Of a DNA stretch of 64,000 bases, positions 10,403 to 18,289 are shown piece by piece. The DNA is from Mycolicibacterium litorale (GTDB lineage: Bacteria; Actinomycetota; Actinomycetes; Mycobacteriales; Mycobacteriaceae). The stretch lies in the NCBI GenBank assembly GCA_002007745.1, contig CP019882.1, positions 2,480,001 through 2,544,000 of the forward strand, read 5' to 3'. Made by a program: the position numbers and the translations under genes. The notes beneath the pieces were generated by a model, which saw only the letters and a list, made by a program, of their open reading frames with translations, ran no database searches and was not told where the DNA came from. How positions within the stretch are numbered: position 1 is the stretch's first letter; each line of letters begins with the position of its first letter.

Positions 10403-11092
10403 ATGAAGAAGATCCCAATCGTCGCCACGGTTGGCCTGGCGGCTTTTTTGTTGGCCATTGCTGGTTGCCAGAGCAGCTCGACGCAATCCGCATCCAGCGC
10501 AGCAAGTTCGGCGTCGTCGTCGGCTTCGGCCACCGCCACCACATCGGCGAGGCCTGCACCCGCCGCCGGCCCGAACATGACAATCAACGACTACATCAAC
10601 GAGAACAAGATCGCCGAGACGCCGATCAAGCCCAACGATCCCGGCACACCGAACTTCGACTTCCCGTTTCCGCCGGGTTGGAGTCCTGCCGGTGACAAGA
10701 CGCCCGAGTGGGCATACGGCGCAATCGTTTACGACAAGCCGGCTGATCCCGCCGATCCGCCCGTCATGATCGCAATCGCCTCCAAACTGAGTGGCAATGT
10801 CGATCCGGCGAAGATCTTGGAATATGCCCCGGGCCAGTTGGAGAACCTGCCCAACTTCAAACCGCTGGGCGATCCAGACAAGAGCACGTTGAGCGGTTTC
10901 GACGCCATTCAGTCCGCCGGTACCTACACCTACGAGGGCAAGGACCGCGTTGTCGCGCAGAAGACGGTGATCATCCCCGGCAAGGATGGGCTCTTCGTGC
11001 TGCAGCTCAATGCTGACGCCCTGCAGAGCGAAGAAAGCGTCGTGGTCGACGCGGCCAAGGTCATCGATGAGCAGACCAAGATCACCCCGTAG
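10403..11092 (+). CDS. LpqN/LpqT-family lipoprotein
   Basis: A 229-residue lipoprotein. The signal peptide MKKIPIVATVGLAAFLLAIAGC ends in the lipobox AIAGC, followed by a long Ser/Ala linker (residues about 23-55) that would span the periplasmic space. The mature domain starts MTINDYINENKIAETPI and contains FDFPFPPGW, the pattern of mycobacterial LpqN/LpqT proteins. In M. tuberculosis these are tied to cell-envelope lipid metabolism. The ATG at 10403 is chosen because it directly precedes the Lys-Lys signal sequence; the longer frame from 10358 would bury it. It is followed after 13 bases by a small secreted protein gene, probably in the same transcript. Confidence 0.85.
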   Translation: MKKIPIVATVGLAAFLLAIAGCQSSSTQSASSAASSASSSASATATTSARPAPAAGPNMTINDYINENKIAETPIKPNDPGTPNFDFPFPPGWSPAGDKTPEWAYGAIVYDKPADPADPPVMIAIASKLSGNVDPAKILEYAPGQLENLPNFKPLGDPDKSTLSGFDAIQSAGTYTYEGKDRVVAQKTVIIPGKDGLFVLQLNADALQSEESVVVDAAKVIDEQTKITP

Positions 11093-11105
11093 GAGAGACA
11101 CCGAC

Positions 11106-11447
11106 ATGAGAATCCGACCGAGGTCCTCCAGCCTGCTCGCGGCGGCGATCTGCACCGGAGCGGTTCTGCTGTCTCCGGTGCTGGGTGCGCCGACCGGCTC
11201 CGCCGCCACGTGCCCCGGCGGCACCATTCTCGATCCGACGACAGGCACGTGCTGGTCGCAGAACGCCCCCAGCAACAGCTACGGCGGTTCGGGCAACATT
11301 CCGTGCTTGCCCGGTCGGATCGGTCTGTGCCTTGGTGCACTGCAGAACACGCCGATACCGGGCGCAGCGCTCAAGCCCGTTCCCCTGCCGGCCCGGCGCC
11401 GCGAGGGTCCTGGCCGTAAGGCGGCGCTGCCCAGGCAGTCCGGCTAG
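11106..11447 (+). CDS. Small secreted protein, unknown function
   Basis: A 113-residue protein with a cleavable signal peptide (MRIRPRSSSLLAAAICTGAVLL, cut near GSAATC). The mature part has a compact Cys-containing section (TCPGGTILDPTTGTCW, later IPCLPGRIGLCLG; four Cys in about 55 residues, so two disulfides are possible). A basic Pro/Arg-rich tail ends it (PARRREGPGRKAALPRQ). AGGAGAG at 11091-11097 is a good ribosome site. It follows the LpqN-like gene closely, so co-export is plausible. I know no family for it. Its stop codon overlaps that of the opposite-strand hydrolase (shared CTAG). Confidence 0.7.
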   Translation: MRIRPRSSSLLAAAICTGAVLLSPVLGAPTGSAATCPGGTILDPTTGTCWSQNAPSNSYGGSGNIPCLPGRIGLCLGALQNTPIPGAALKPVPLPARRREGPGRKAALPRQSG

Positions 11448-13153
11448 CGCGTCCGGATGCGCTCGCGGTCCCCGGTGATGACCGCAAGGATGTTGTGCCA
11501 CGCGTCCGAGGGCTCGTTGAGTACGTCGCTGTGTGCCGACAGACCGGCCATCGGCGTCCCGGTCAGGCGCCGCCCGGCGGACAGTCGCACGACGCCGGGC
11601 AGTTGGTCGGGATCGGCGCCGTGCGAGCCGAACGGGATGCCCTGTACCAGACTGATCGGGTCGCCAGGCGCGGTGAGGGAGAACCGCAGCACCGCGGGAT
11701 TGCGGTTGTGCCAGTCTTCTGGCTTCTGCACTCCCACACCCGCGCCGGCAGCCTCGACGTAGATCACCCGGTCGGCGGTGAGACCGAAACGCTCGGCGGT
11801 GCCCACGATCGAGCCGCCGTAGGAGTGACCGATGTAGGTCACCGGAATCCGACCGGCGCGACGCTCCACGTCCTCGCTGAAAGCCACCAGCCGGGGCGCC
11901 ATGTCGAGGGCGTATCGGGCGTCGGCTGCGTTGGCCACCCCGGCGGCCAATGAGCCGGTGGGGAATCGGCCACCCAGGTAGCTGATCATCGCGACGTCGC
12001 CACCCGAACCGGCGACGAATCGTCGCGCCGTGGCGAGGTCGTCGGCCGAGCCGTCGAACGTCGTGTTCAGGCCGGGCACCAGGACGCCGATGGCGCGGGC
12101 CCGGCCGAGATCGCCGGATACTTCGATCAGGGATTCGCGGGCGGGGTCGAAAGCCAGGATCTGACGCGGTATCCGGTGCCCGCGATCGAGGGGGTCGGGT
12201 ACGTCGGCGAGCAGGCTCTCGTAGTAGGCGATGCGACGGTGCGCGGCCCGATCGTGGGCGGCGATGGCCGCGGCTCGCATCGTCGGGTCAGCGTTCAGTG
12301 CGGCCCAAAGCCGTTCGGCATCGGCCGGATCGAGGGTGAGTGGCACCGCGGCCCGCAGCTTGGCGGCTTCGGGCACGTCGAGGGTGCGGCGTTCATCGAG
12401 AATCGCAGAGGCGATGTTGATCCGGTTCGCCGCCATCCGCATCTCCCACGGGATCCCGTCGGTATTTCCGACCTGTCGGGGCATCTGTTCGATCAGCCGC
12501 TGTCGGTCCGCGGCAGGCATGGCGGCGATCTGGGCGGCGATGCTGTCCTGGCTCATCCGCGGCCAGGCCGACACAGGGTCACCGGCCGCCCCGGCCGGGC
12601 GAACCGCCGGCGGCCCCGGGTGGGTGCCGTCGAAAGTCGACTCGATCGCCCGGGCCGCCTCGGTGTCGACCGCACGCAGCTCGGCCAGGGCCCCCCGCAG
12701 CAGCCGGGTCAGCTCGGTGGCACGCGCCTGGAGCATCTGCCGCGCCGCCGAGCGCGATCCGCCGCTGCAGGCCACCAGCAGAGCCGACGGTTCGGGTGCC
12801 GGGCTGACGGTGCCGTCGTCGGCGACCGGATAGCCCTCATTGGTCGCGTCCGACACGACGGCGAGCACCCGGTCTCGGGCACCGGTGACCGTGACGGCGG
12901 CGTCGCGGGCCTCGGCGGCAGCCAGTACCAGGGACCGGCACAGTTGGCGCAGAGCCGTCGTGGTCGGTCCGATGGCCTGCCGTGCGGCGTCCGCGTTCAC
13001 ACCGCGGATGGCCCCGGCGCTGCCGACAACTGTGCGGTCGATGAGGTCGGCGCGTACCTGCAGGTCAGCGGCTGCTCGGTTCCACTGACCGGCGAGTTCG
13101 GCGAGGGCCTCGGGGCGCCAGGTCAGCACCTGCGTGACGCCTGGGCCGCTCAC
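11444..13153 (-). CDS. DUF1023 alpha/beta hydrolase (Rv2079-like)
   Basis: A 569-residue protein. Residues 1-190 are helical and Ala-rich and look like a WXG/Esp-type N-terminal domain; the C-terminal half is an alpha/beta hydrolase of the DUF1023 group. The nucleophile elbow is [12 protein letters not shown], with Ser as the likely nucleophile, and [18 protein letters not shown] is the typical DUF1023 strand before it. [13 protein letters not shown] holds a candidate acid and [10 protein letters not shown] the likely catalytic His. There is no signal peptide. It overlaps the upstream small gene by four bases. The pair resembles M. tuberculosis Rv2078-Rv2079 as I recall it. Substrate unknown. 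Confidence 0.85.
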   Translation of the reverse strand: MSGPGVTQVLTWRPEALAELAGQWNRAAADLQVRADLIDRTVVGSAGAIRGVNADAARQAIGPTTTALRQLCRSLVLAAAEARDAAVTVTGARDRVLAVVSDATNEGYPVADDGTVSPAPEPSALLVACSGGSRSAARQMLQARATELTRLLRGALAELRAVDTEAARAIESTFDGTHPGPPAVRPAGAAGDPVSAWPRMSQDSIAAQIAAMPAADRQRLIEQMPRQVGNTDGIPWEMRMAANRINIASAILDERRTLDVPEAAKLRAAVPLTLDPADAERLWAALNADPTMRAAAIAAHDRAAHRRIAYYESLLADVPDPLDRGHRIPRQILAFDPARESLIEVSGDLGRARAIGVLVPGLNTTFDGSADDLATARRFVAGSGGDVAMISYLGGRFPTGSLAAGVANAADARYALDMAPRLVAFSEDVERRAGRIPVTYIGHSYGGSIVGTAERFGLTADRVIYVEAAGAGVGVQKPEDWHNRNPAVLRFSLTAPGDPISLVQGIPFGSHGADPDQLPGVVRLSAGRRLTGTPMAGLSAHSDVLNEPSDAWHNILAVITGDRERIRTR

Positions 13154-13422
13154 GGCGGTGCGAGCCGACCGGTGTTGGTGTCCTCGGCGGCGCCGAGTTC
13201 GTCGGCTGAGCGGCGTAGCGTCCGAACCCAGTCCTGTACGGCCGCACCCAGCCGCTGTGCCTCAGCGGCGACACGCCGCGGGGTGTCGATACCGGCGAGG
13301 GCCGACCCGGGCATCGCGTCGAGGCCGGCGATCAGAGTTCCGGCCAGCTCGTCGGCGGTGCGCGTCAACTGCTCGGCGAGGCCCCTCACCGCGGCGGTAT
13401 CGACGACGACGGGTTCGGGCAC
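13150..13422 (-). CDS. Small EspC/ESX-associated-like helical protein
   Basis: A 90-residue protein made of two predicted amphipathic helices (residues about 8-36 and 46-78) joined by a Gly/Pro turn ([12 protein letters not shown]). It has no signal peptide and a disordered tail (TNTGRLAPP). This is the layout of DUF2580/EspC-type proteins that accompany type VII secretion substrates. There is no classical WxG motif and no clear YxxxD/E tail, so export by an ESX system is only a possibility. It overlaps the DUF1023 hydrolase start by four bases, suggesting coupled expression and a protein complex. The start GTG at 13422 has a weak ribosome site, so it may need revision. Confidence 0.65.
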   Translation of the reverse strand: MPEPVVVDTAAVRGLAEQLTRTADELAGTLIAGLDAMPGSALAGIDTPRRVAAEAQRLGAAVQDWVRTLRRSADELGAAEDTNTGRLAPP

Positions 13423-13525
13423 GGATCATGCTGGCACGACGCACGCCGGTGATGTGTTCGGCAATCCACAGCGACCCGAAGACGTTTCGGTTCCCGCTTG
13501 AGACCCGCTACCGCAAACCAACCAG

Positions 13526-13531
13526 TAGGCT
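13526..13531 (+). promoter_or_regulatory. -10 element of pafA, leaderless type
   Basis: TAGGCT ends seven bases before the GTG at 13539. There is no Shine-Dalgarno. The hexamer is identical to those upstream of dop and pafB. Confidence 0.55.
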
Positions 13532-13538
13532 CGATGTT

Positions 13539-14897
13539 GTGCAGCGAAGAATCATGGGCATCGAAACAGAGTTCGGTGTCACCTGCACGTTCCACGGCCA
13601 CCGCCGGCTGAGCCCGGACGAGGTCGCCCGGTACCTGTTCCGCCGGGTCGTGTCGTGGGGCCGCAGCTCGAACGTGTTCCTGCGCAACGGCGCGCGCCTG
13701 TACCTCGACGTGGGTAGCCACCCGGAGTACGCCACCGCCGAATGCGACAACCTGGTGCAGCTGGTCACCCATGACCGCGCCGGTGAACGGGTGCTGGAAG
13801 ACCTGCTCATCGATGCTGAGCAGCGGCTGGCCGACGAAGGCATCGGCGGTGACATCTACCTGTTCAAGAACAACACCGACTCGGCCGGGAACTCCTACGG
13901 CTGCCACGAGAACTATCTGATCGTGCGCGCCGGCGAGTTCTCCCGGATCTCCGACGTGCTGCTGCCGTTCCTGGTCACCCGCCAGCTGATCTGCGGTGCG
14001 GGCAAGGTGCTGCAGACGCCCAAGGCCGCGACCTTCTGCCTCTCGCAGCGTGCCGAGCACATCTGGGAAGGTGTTTCCAGCGCGACGACCCGGTCCCGGC
14101 CGATCATCAACACCCGTGACGAGCCTCATGCCGACGCCGAGAAGTACCGCCGGCTGCATGTCATCGTCGGTGACTCCAACATGTGCGAGTCCACGACCAT
14201 GCTCAAGGTGGGCACCGCCTCTCTGGTGCTGGAGATGATCGAAGCCGGGGTGGCGTTCCGCGACTTCTCGCTGGACAACCCGATTCGCGCCATTCGCGAG
14301 GTCAGCCACGATCTCACCGGACGTCGTCCGGTGCGGCTGGCCGGTGGCCGGCAGGCCAGCGCCCTGGACATCCAGCGGGAGTACTACGCCCGCGCGGTGG
14401 AGTATCTGCAGACTCGGGAGCCCAACACCCAGATCGATCAGGTGGTCGACCTATGGGGACGGCAACTCGATGCGGTCGAGAGCCAGGACTTCGCCAAGGT
14501 GGACACCGAGATCGACTGGGTGATCAAGCGCAAGCTCTTCCAGCGCTACCAGGACCGCTACAACATGGAGTTGTCCGACCCCAAGATCAGTCAGCTCGAC
14601 CTGGCCTACCACGACATCAAGCGCGGCCGCGGCGTGTTCGACCTGCTGCAGCGCAAGGGGTTGGCGACCAGGATCACCACCGACGAGGAGATCGAGGCCG
14701 CGGTCGACACGCCACCGCAGACCACGCGGGCCAAACTGCGCGGTGAATTCATCAGTGCCGCCCAGGAGGCGGGCCGGGATTTCACCGTCGACTGGGTGCA
14801 TCTCAAGCTGAACGATCAGGCCCAGCGCACGGTCCTGTGCAAGGACCCGTTCCGTTCGGTCGACGAGCGGGTGAAGCGGCTCATCGCCAGCATGTGA
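13539..14897 (+). CDS. pafA: Pup--protein ligase PafA
   Basis: PafA uses ATP to phosphorylate the C-terminal Glu of deamidated Pup and joins it to a substrate lysine through an isopeptide bond. The 452-residue protein shares the glutamine-synthetase-like fold with Dop. Visible family segments include [12 protein letters not shown] with the Mg-binding Glu, [14 protein letters not shown] with catalytic Asp57, [21 protein letters not shown] and [20 protein letters not shown]. It is very close to the M. tuberculosis protein. The GTG at 13539 gives the family N-terminus (MQRRIMGIE); the open frame extends far upstream but without homology. It is separated from dop-pup-prcBA by the 5-kb accessory block. 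Confidence 0.98.
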   Translation: MQRRIMGIETEFGVTCTFHGHRRLSPDEVARYLFRRVVSWGRSSNVFLRNGARLYLDVGSHPEYATAECDNLVQLVTHDRAGERVLEDLLIDAEQRLADEGIGGDIYLFKNNTDSAGNSYGCHENYLIVRAGEFSRISDVLLPFLVTRQLICGAGKVLQTPKAATFCLSQRAEHIWEGVSSATTRSRPIINTRDEPHADAEKYRRLHVIVGDSNMCESTTMLKVGTASLVLEMIEAGVAFRDFSLDNPIRAIREVSHDLTGRRPVRLAGGRQASALDIQREYYARAVEYLQTREPNTQIDQVVDLWGRQLDAVESQDFAKVDTEIDWVIKRKLFQRYQDRYNMELSDPKISQLDLAYHDIKRGRGVFDLLQRKGLATRITTDEEIEAAVDTPPQTTRAKLRGEFISAAQEAGRDFTVDWVHLKLNDQAQRTVLCKDPFRSVDERVKRLIASM

Positions 14898-15020
14898 GCT
14901 GTCGCTGCGAGGCGGGCACCGATCACACGCCCACTCTTCTTGCGGCAGATGTGGTTGATGTGGCCGGTGTGACTAGCGCGTCGCACGAGCGGACGACCGT
15001 TTGCAGATAGGCTCTAGCGA
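14898..15020 (+). promoter_or_regulatory. pafA-pafB intergenic region with a leaderless -10 for pafB
   Basis: A 123-bp non-coding gap. TAGGCT at 15008-15013 ends seven bases before the pafB GTG at 15021. I see no convincing -35 element. The gap implies that pafBC can be transcribed separately from pafA. Confidence 0.55.
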
Positions 15021-16007
15021 GTGGCGACATCCAAGGTCGAACGGTTGATGAACCTCGTCATTGCGCTGTTGTCCACCCACGGCTACATCACCGCCGACCG
15101 CATCCGGACCAGTGTCGCCGGCTACGCCGACAGCCCCAGCGACGAGGCGTTCTCCCGGATGTTCGAGCGCGACAAGAACGAGCTGCGCGATCTCGGCATC
15201 CCGCTCGAGACGGGCCGCGTCTCGTCGTTCGACCCCGCCGAGGGATACCGGATCAACCGGGACGCCTACGCGCTGCCCGATATCGAGCTGACCCCGGAGG
15301 AGGCGGCCGCCGTCGCGGTCGCCACCCAACTCTGGGAGTCGCCCGAGCTGATCACCGCCACCCAGGGTGCACTGCTGAAACTGCGGGCGGCCGGGGTGGA
15401 CGTCGACCCCGACGCGGCGGTCGCCATCACCACAGCCTCGGGACCGCCGGGTCTGCGCGGTTCGGAGGATGTGCTGGGAAACCTGTTGTCCGCCATCGAT
15501 TCCGGTCAGCCGGTGCAATTCCGGCATCGATCCTTACCCACCGACCCCTACACCGTGCGGACCGTGGAGCCGTGGGGTGTGGTCACCGCCCGGGGCCGGT
15601 GGTATCTGGTCGGCCATGACCGGGATCGCAACGCCACGAGGACGTTCCGCATTTCGCGTATCGGAGCCGACGTCACCACCGTCGGGCCGCCGGGATCGGT
15701 GACCCGGCCCAACGGCCTTGATCTGCGGGGGATCGTCGACCGGGCCATCGGTGAGGCGCCTAGCGGGGTGCAGGCGCGGGTATGGGTGGCCGACGGTCGC
15801 GCGATGTCGTTGCGCCGCATCGGGACTTCGACGGGACCGCGCACGGTCGGCGGCCGATCCGGGGAGGTGATCGAGGTGGATATCGGTACCCGCGACCGGC
15901 TCGCCCGCGAGGTCGCCGGGCATGGTGCCGACGCCCTGGTGCTCGAGCCGGCCGCCCTGCGCGACGACGTGATCGCGCGGTTGACGGCCCAGGCGGACCG
16001 CGCATGA
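15021..16007 (+). CDS. pafB: WYL-domain transcriptional regulator PafB
   Basis: With PafC this protein forms a heterodimeric activator of the RecA-independent DNA-damage response in mycobacteria. The 328 residues comprise an N-terminal winged helix-turn-helix (MATSKVERLMNLVIALLS, then DEAFSRMFERDKNELRDLGIP), a linker helix, a WYL domain (VEPWGVVTARGRWYLVGHD) that is thought to bind single-stranded DNA, and a C-terminal extension. The GTG at 15021 begins MATSKVERLMN. The stop overlaps the pafC start (ATGA), so the subunits are made in a coupled way. Despite the name and location there is no known enzymatic role in pupylation. Confidence 0.96.
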   Translation: MATSKVERLMNLVIALLSTHGYITADRIRTSVAGYADSPSDEAFSRMFERDKNELRDLGIPLETGRVSSFDPAEGYRINRDAYALPDIELTPEEAAAVAVATQLWESPELITATQGALLKLRAAGVDVDPDAAVAITTASGPPGLRGSEDVLGNLLSAIDSGQPVQFRHRSLPTDPYTVRTVEPWGVVTARGRWYLVGHDRDRNATRTFRISRIGADVTTVGPPGSVTRPNGLDLRGIVDRAIGEAPSGVQARVWVADGRAMSLRRIGTSTGPRTVGGRSGEVIEVDIGTRDRLAREVAGHGADALVLEPAALRDDVIARLTAQADRA

Positions 16008-16975
16008 GCCCCGTTTCGACCAGGCTGGTGCGGCTGCTCAACATGGTGCCGTACCTGAAAGCCAACCCGAGCATCACCTATGACGAGGCCGCCGCCGATC
16101 TCGGTGTGACTCGCAAGCAGCTCCAGCAGGACCTCGACCAGTTGTGGATGTGCGGTCTGCCGGGCTACGGCCCCGGCGACCTGATCGACTTCGAGTTCTC
16201 CGGTGACACCATCAAGGTGACCTTCTCCGCCGGCATCGACGAACCGTTGCGTCTGACCTCCCCGGAAGCCACCGGGCTACTGGTCGCGCTGCGCGCCCTG
16301 GTCGACATCCCCGGAGTCGTCGACCCACAGGCCGCGCTGGGTGCCATCGCCAAGATCGAGTCGGCGGCCGGCACCGTCGGGCACGATCACGTGCACGCCG
16401 CTGCCGCGGTCGAGGAGCCGGCACCCATCGAGAGCGAGGCCGCCGCCGCGGTGCGGGCGGCGGTCCGCGGTAACCGCGCGGTGTGCATCGAGTATTACTC
16501 GGCGTCCCGTGACATCCTCTCCAGCCGCGTCGTCGACCCGATCCGGGTCGTCATCGTCGCTGACCACAGCTACCTGGAGGCCTGGTCGCGGGAGGCCGAG
16601 GGGGTCCGGCTGTTTCGTTTCGACCGGATCGTCGAGGCCACGGTGCTCGACGAGCCGGCCGCCGCTCCCGCGCCGGCCGTGCAGGCCCCGCCGGACACCT
16701 CGTTGTTCGACGCCGACCCCGCGTTGCCCGCCGCGACGCTACTGGTGGCGCCCACGGCGTCCTGGATGCTCGAGTATTACCCGATGCGGGTGCTCGAGGA
16801 GCTGGCCGACGGCTACCGCAAGGCCGCCATGACCTACGCCTCGGAGGAATGGATGACCAGGGCATTGTTGGGATTCGGTGCCGACGTCCGGGTGCTGGGG
16901 CCCGACTCCCTGGTCACCCGGGTGCGGCAGGCCGCACAAGCCGGTCTGGCGGCTTATCGCGAGCTCGACGGCTGA
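16004..16975 (+). CDS. pafC: WYL-domain transcriptional regulator PafC
   Basis: A 323-residue partner of PafB with the same layout. The N-terminal helix-turn-helix is RLVRLLNMVPYLKANPSITYDEAAADLGVTRKQLQQDLDQL (residues about 7-47). The WYL domain contains CIEYYSASRDILSSRVVDPI and YLEAWSREAEGVRLFRFDRI, and the C-terminal WCX-type region ends TRVRQAAQAGLAAYRELDG. The ATG at 16004 is inside the pafB stop (ATGA). Translation in this frame is open for another 220 bases upstream, but family length and coupling favour 16004. tatA begins 64 bp downstream, possibly in the same transcript. Confidence 0.95.
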   Translation: MSPVSTRLVRLLNMVPYLKANPSITYDEAAADLGVTRKQLQQDLDQLWMCGLPGYGPGDLIDFEFSGDTIKVTFSAGIDEPLRLTSPEATGLLVALRALVDIPGVVDPQAALGAIAKIESAAGTVGHDHVHAAAAVEEPAPIESEAAAAVRAAVRGNRAVCIEYYSASRDILSSRVVDPIRVVIVADHSYLEAWSREAEGVRLFRFDRIVEATVLDEPAAAPAPAVQAPPDTSLFDADPALPAATLLVAPTASWMLEYYPMRVLEELADGYRKAAMTYASEEWMTRALLGFGADVRVLGPDSLVTRVRQAAQAGLAAYRELDG

Positions 16976-17039
16976 CCTGCATCCGGGCTCGTCATGAGGC
17001 GGTGGGGTAGCATCGAGGCAACGTCTGGAGGTGACCAAA

Positions 17040-17306
17040 TTGGGTGCTCTACAACCGTGGCACTGGCTGATTCTCATCGCCGTGGTCGTGCTGCTTTTCG
17101 GGTCGAAGAGGTTGCCTGATGCTGCGCGCTCGCTCGGTAAGTCGATGCGCATCTTCAAGTCTGAAGTCAAAGAGTTGCAGAACGAAGGCAAGTCGGAGAC
17201 TCCGGTGACGCCCGCGCAGCCCCCCACCCAGGTGCAGTCGGAGCGGGTCGAGGCGCCGGTCACCCCGCCGCAGGCCCAGAACCACTCCGACGCCAAACCG
17301 GCCTGA
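17040..17306 (+). CDS. tatA: Sec-independent translocase subunit TatA
   Basis: TatA oligomerises in the membrane to let folded twin-arginine substrates pass. The 88-residue protein has a short N-terminal membrane helix ([16 protein letters not shown]), the FG hinge, an amphipathic helix ([20 protein letters not shown]) and a polar Pro/Gln tail. I choose the TTG at 17040 over the in-frame GTG at 17031. A strong Shine-Dalgarno (GGAGGTGA, 17027-17034) is well placed for the TTG but covers the GTG, and homologues start MGxLxPWHW. tatC follows 47 bp downstream. Confidence 0.95.
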   Translation: MGALQPWHWLILIAVVVLLFGSKRLPDAARSLGKSMRIFKSEVKELQNEGKSETPVTPAQPPTQVQSERVEAPVTPPQAQNHSDAKPA

Positions 17307-17353
17307 CGCCGACGACCACCCCGGCGCCTCGGCGCTGGTAGTCATACGCTGCC

Positions 17354-18289
17354 GTGCGCACTCCTAGATTCTTGTCGCGGCTGGACCCACGGCAACGCCG
17401 TAGCCGCATCAACCCGGACGGGACGATGTCTCTCGTCGACCACATCCGGGAACTTCGCACCCGCCTGCTCATCTCGCTGGGTGCGGTCGCGCTGACCACC
17501 ATCGTCGGCTTCCTCTGGTACAGCCACGGGTTTCTCGGCGTGGAAAGCCTCGGCGAGTGGTTGCGGGAGCCGTACTGTTCGCTGCCGCCCTCGGCCCGCG
17601 CCGATATCAGTGCCGACGGCGGCTGTCGGCTGTTGGCGACGGCGCCGTTCGACCAGTTCATGCTGCGCCTCAAGGTCGGCATGACCGCGGGGATCGTGCT
17701 GGCCTGCCCGGTCTGGCTCTATCAGTTGTGGGCGTTCATCACGCCCGGCCTGTACCGCAACGAGCGGCGCTTCGCGTCGGTCTTTGTTTTCTTCGCCGCG
17801 CTGTTGTTCGTGGCCGGCACGGTGCTGGCCTACTTCGTGTTGGCCAAGGCACTGCACTTCCTGCTGACTGTCGGCAGCGACGTCCAGGTCACCGCGCTGT
17901 CGGGCGACCAGTACTTCGGCTTTCTGATCAACCTGCTGCTGATCTTCGGTGTCAGCTTCGAGTTCCCGCTGCTGATCATCATGCTCAACGTCATCGGTGT
18001 ACTGCGGTACGACAAGCTCAAGTCGTGGCGCCGCGGCCTGATCTTCGGGGTGTTCGTATTCGCCGCGTTCGCCACCCCAGGCTCGGATCCCTTCTCGATG
18101 CTGGCGCTGGGTCTGGCGCTGACGGTGCTGCTGGAATTCGCCATCCAGATCGCCCGTCTCAACGACCGGCGGAAGGCCAAGAGAGAAGCGCTGGCCGAGA
18201 TTCCCGACGACCAGGCCGCTCCCATTGAGGCGCCGACCCCGGTGGCCACTCCGGTGACGTATGCGGCGCAGCATGACGACATCACCTGA
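17354..18289 (+). CDS. tatC: Sec-independent translocase subunit TatC
   Basis: TatC is the receptor that recognises twin-arginine signal peptides. This 311-residue protein has six hydrophobic segments. [15 protein letters not shown] is the conserved cytoplasmic start. Family loops include [19 protein letters not shown] and the [25 protein letters not shown]-terminal signature. The sequence before residue 25 ([24 protein letters not shown]) is a basic extension usual in actinobacteria. The GTG at 17354 has no clear Shine-Dalgarno; TACGCT at 17345-17350 lies too close for a leaderless start. The C-terminal tail overlaps the helY start by 17 bp. Confidence 0.97.
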   Translation: MRTPRFLSRLDPRQRRSRINPDGTMSLVDHIRELRTRLLISLGAVALTTIVGFLWYSHGFLGVESLGEWLREPYCSLPPSARADISADGGCRLLATAPFDQFMLRLKVGMTAGIVLACPVWLYQLWAFITPGLYRNERRFASVFVFFAALLFVAGTVLAYFVLAKALHFLLTVGSDVQVTALSGDQYFGFLINLLLIFGVSFEFPLLIIMLNVIGVLRYDKLKSWRRGLIFGVFVFAAFATPGSDPFSMLALGLALTVLLEFAIQIARLNDRRKAKREALAEIPDDQAAPIEAPTPVATPVTYAAQHDDIT

